Of a stretch of 64,000 bases of DNA, positions 63,593 to 64,000 are shown piece by piece (position 1 is the first letter of the stretch; the number at the start of each line of letters is the position of its first letter). Position numbers and translations under genes: made by a program. Under the pieces are notes generated by a model, which saw only the letters and a program-made list of their open reading frames with translations, did not search any database and was not told the origin of the DNA. The stretch comes from Planctomycetota bacterium (GTDB lineage Bacteria; Planctomycetota; Planctomycetia; Pirellulales; Pirellulaceae). The DNA lies in NCBI GenBank assembly GCA_017303505.1, contig JAFLCP010000009.1, positions 1 to 64,000 on the forward strand, written 5' to 3'.

Positions 63593-64000
63593 CTAAGCGT
63601 GGCGATAAGCTTGTCGAGGACCAGCCAGAATCTCAGTCCCCACACCTTGAGTCGTATAGACTTCCAGAAGCAAAGAGTGACGAAGTTTTCCATCAATGAT
63701 GTGAACCTTGCCCACCCCGCGATTCAAAGTTCCCAAACATGCTTCGATCTTGGGAATCATTCCACTCTCAATGACACCAGTGCGAATCAATTCGTTCGCT
63801 TCATCGGCAGTAAGGGAAGGAATTACCGTTGATGGATCGTTCTTATCTTTTCGCACGCCGTTAACATCACTCAAGAAGACCAATTTCTCGGCCCCTAGAC
63901 TTTCGGCTACTGCCATCGCAGCGGTATCGGCGTTGACGTTGTACTTCTGACCTTTGTCATCGACGCACACGCTTGGAATGACGGGAATCTGCGACGTATA
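63593..64000 (-). CDS. argB: Acetylglutamate kinase, 5' end missing
   Basis: The frame is open through the right edge of the window, so only the C-terminal 135 residues are seen. They carry [65 protein letters not shown] and the [22 protein letters not shown] ending of the kinase. It phosphorylates N-acetylglutamate, the second step of arginine synthesis. First visible gene of the argBDF group. Confidence 0.95.
   Translation of the reverse strand, partial: YTSQIPVIPSVCVDDKGQKYNVNADTAAMAVAESLGAEKLVFLSDVNGVRKDKNDPSTVIPSLTADEANELIRTGVIESGMIPKIEACLGTLNRGVGKVHIIDGKLRHSLLLEVYTTQGVGTEILAGPRQAYRHA

Overview
The window looks like a chromosomal segment of a planctomycete, probably Pirellulaceae-like. 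This is inferred from gene content: several sulfatases, ThuA, NPCBM and PVC-type propeller proteins, a 'heme-binding domain' cytochrome, many secreted propeller proteins, frequent TTG/GTG starts and roughly balanced base composition. No insertion sequence, integrase, CRISPR array, tRNA or rRNA gene was recognised. The only RNA gene is RNase P RNA (rnpB).

Layout. 1-4.5 kb: the end of dusB, a large secreted propeller protein, and rnpB on the minus strand. 4.5-13.7 kb: a complete cbb3 oxidase locus, with a fused ccoNO, ccoQ, a monoheme ccoP, a strong terminator, then the assembly genes ccoG, ccoH, a SafE-like gene, ccoI and ccoS. 13.7-18.4 kb: a glycosyltransferase and MurJ-like flippase pair, then two genes resembling separate pieces of the glutamate synthase large subunit. 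18.4-31.2 kb: purM, an AIM24-type protein, a Na+/alanine symporter, a sulfatase-SGNH fusion, an amidase, a rhomboid protease and PEP synthase. 31.4-42.3 kb: a twelve-gene operon encoding a cytosolic group 3b-like [NiFe]-hydrogenase (four subunits), its endopeptidase, all six Hyp maturation proteins and a leading cyclic-nucleotide-binding-fold protein. 42.6-57.8 kb: an M50 protease, a membrane-attached MutS-like ATPase and planctomycete-type secreted catabolic or cytochrome proteins. 57.8-64 kb: a minus-strand housekeeping run, argB(partial)-argD-argF-rph-purE-purK-oxidoreductase.

The most interesting signal is regulatory. A full match to the sigma-54 -24/-12 consensus lies about 80 bases before the cbb3 oxidase genes. 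Close variants with the same GG-N10-GC spacing precede the hydrogenase operon, the divergent PEP synthase gene and the glutamate-synthase-like pair. This suggests, but does not prove, an RpoN-controlled set joining microaerobic respiration, hydrogen/NADPH metabolism and possibly nitrogen metabolism. No sigma-54 activator gene lies in the window.

Functions come from motifs and family knowledge read by eye; no database search was run.
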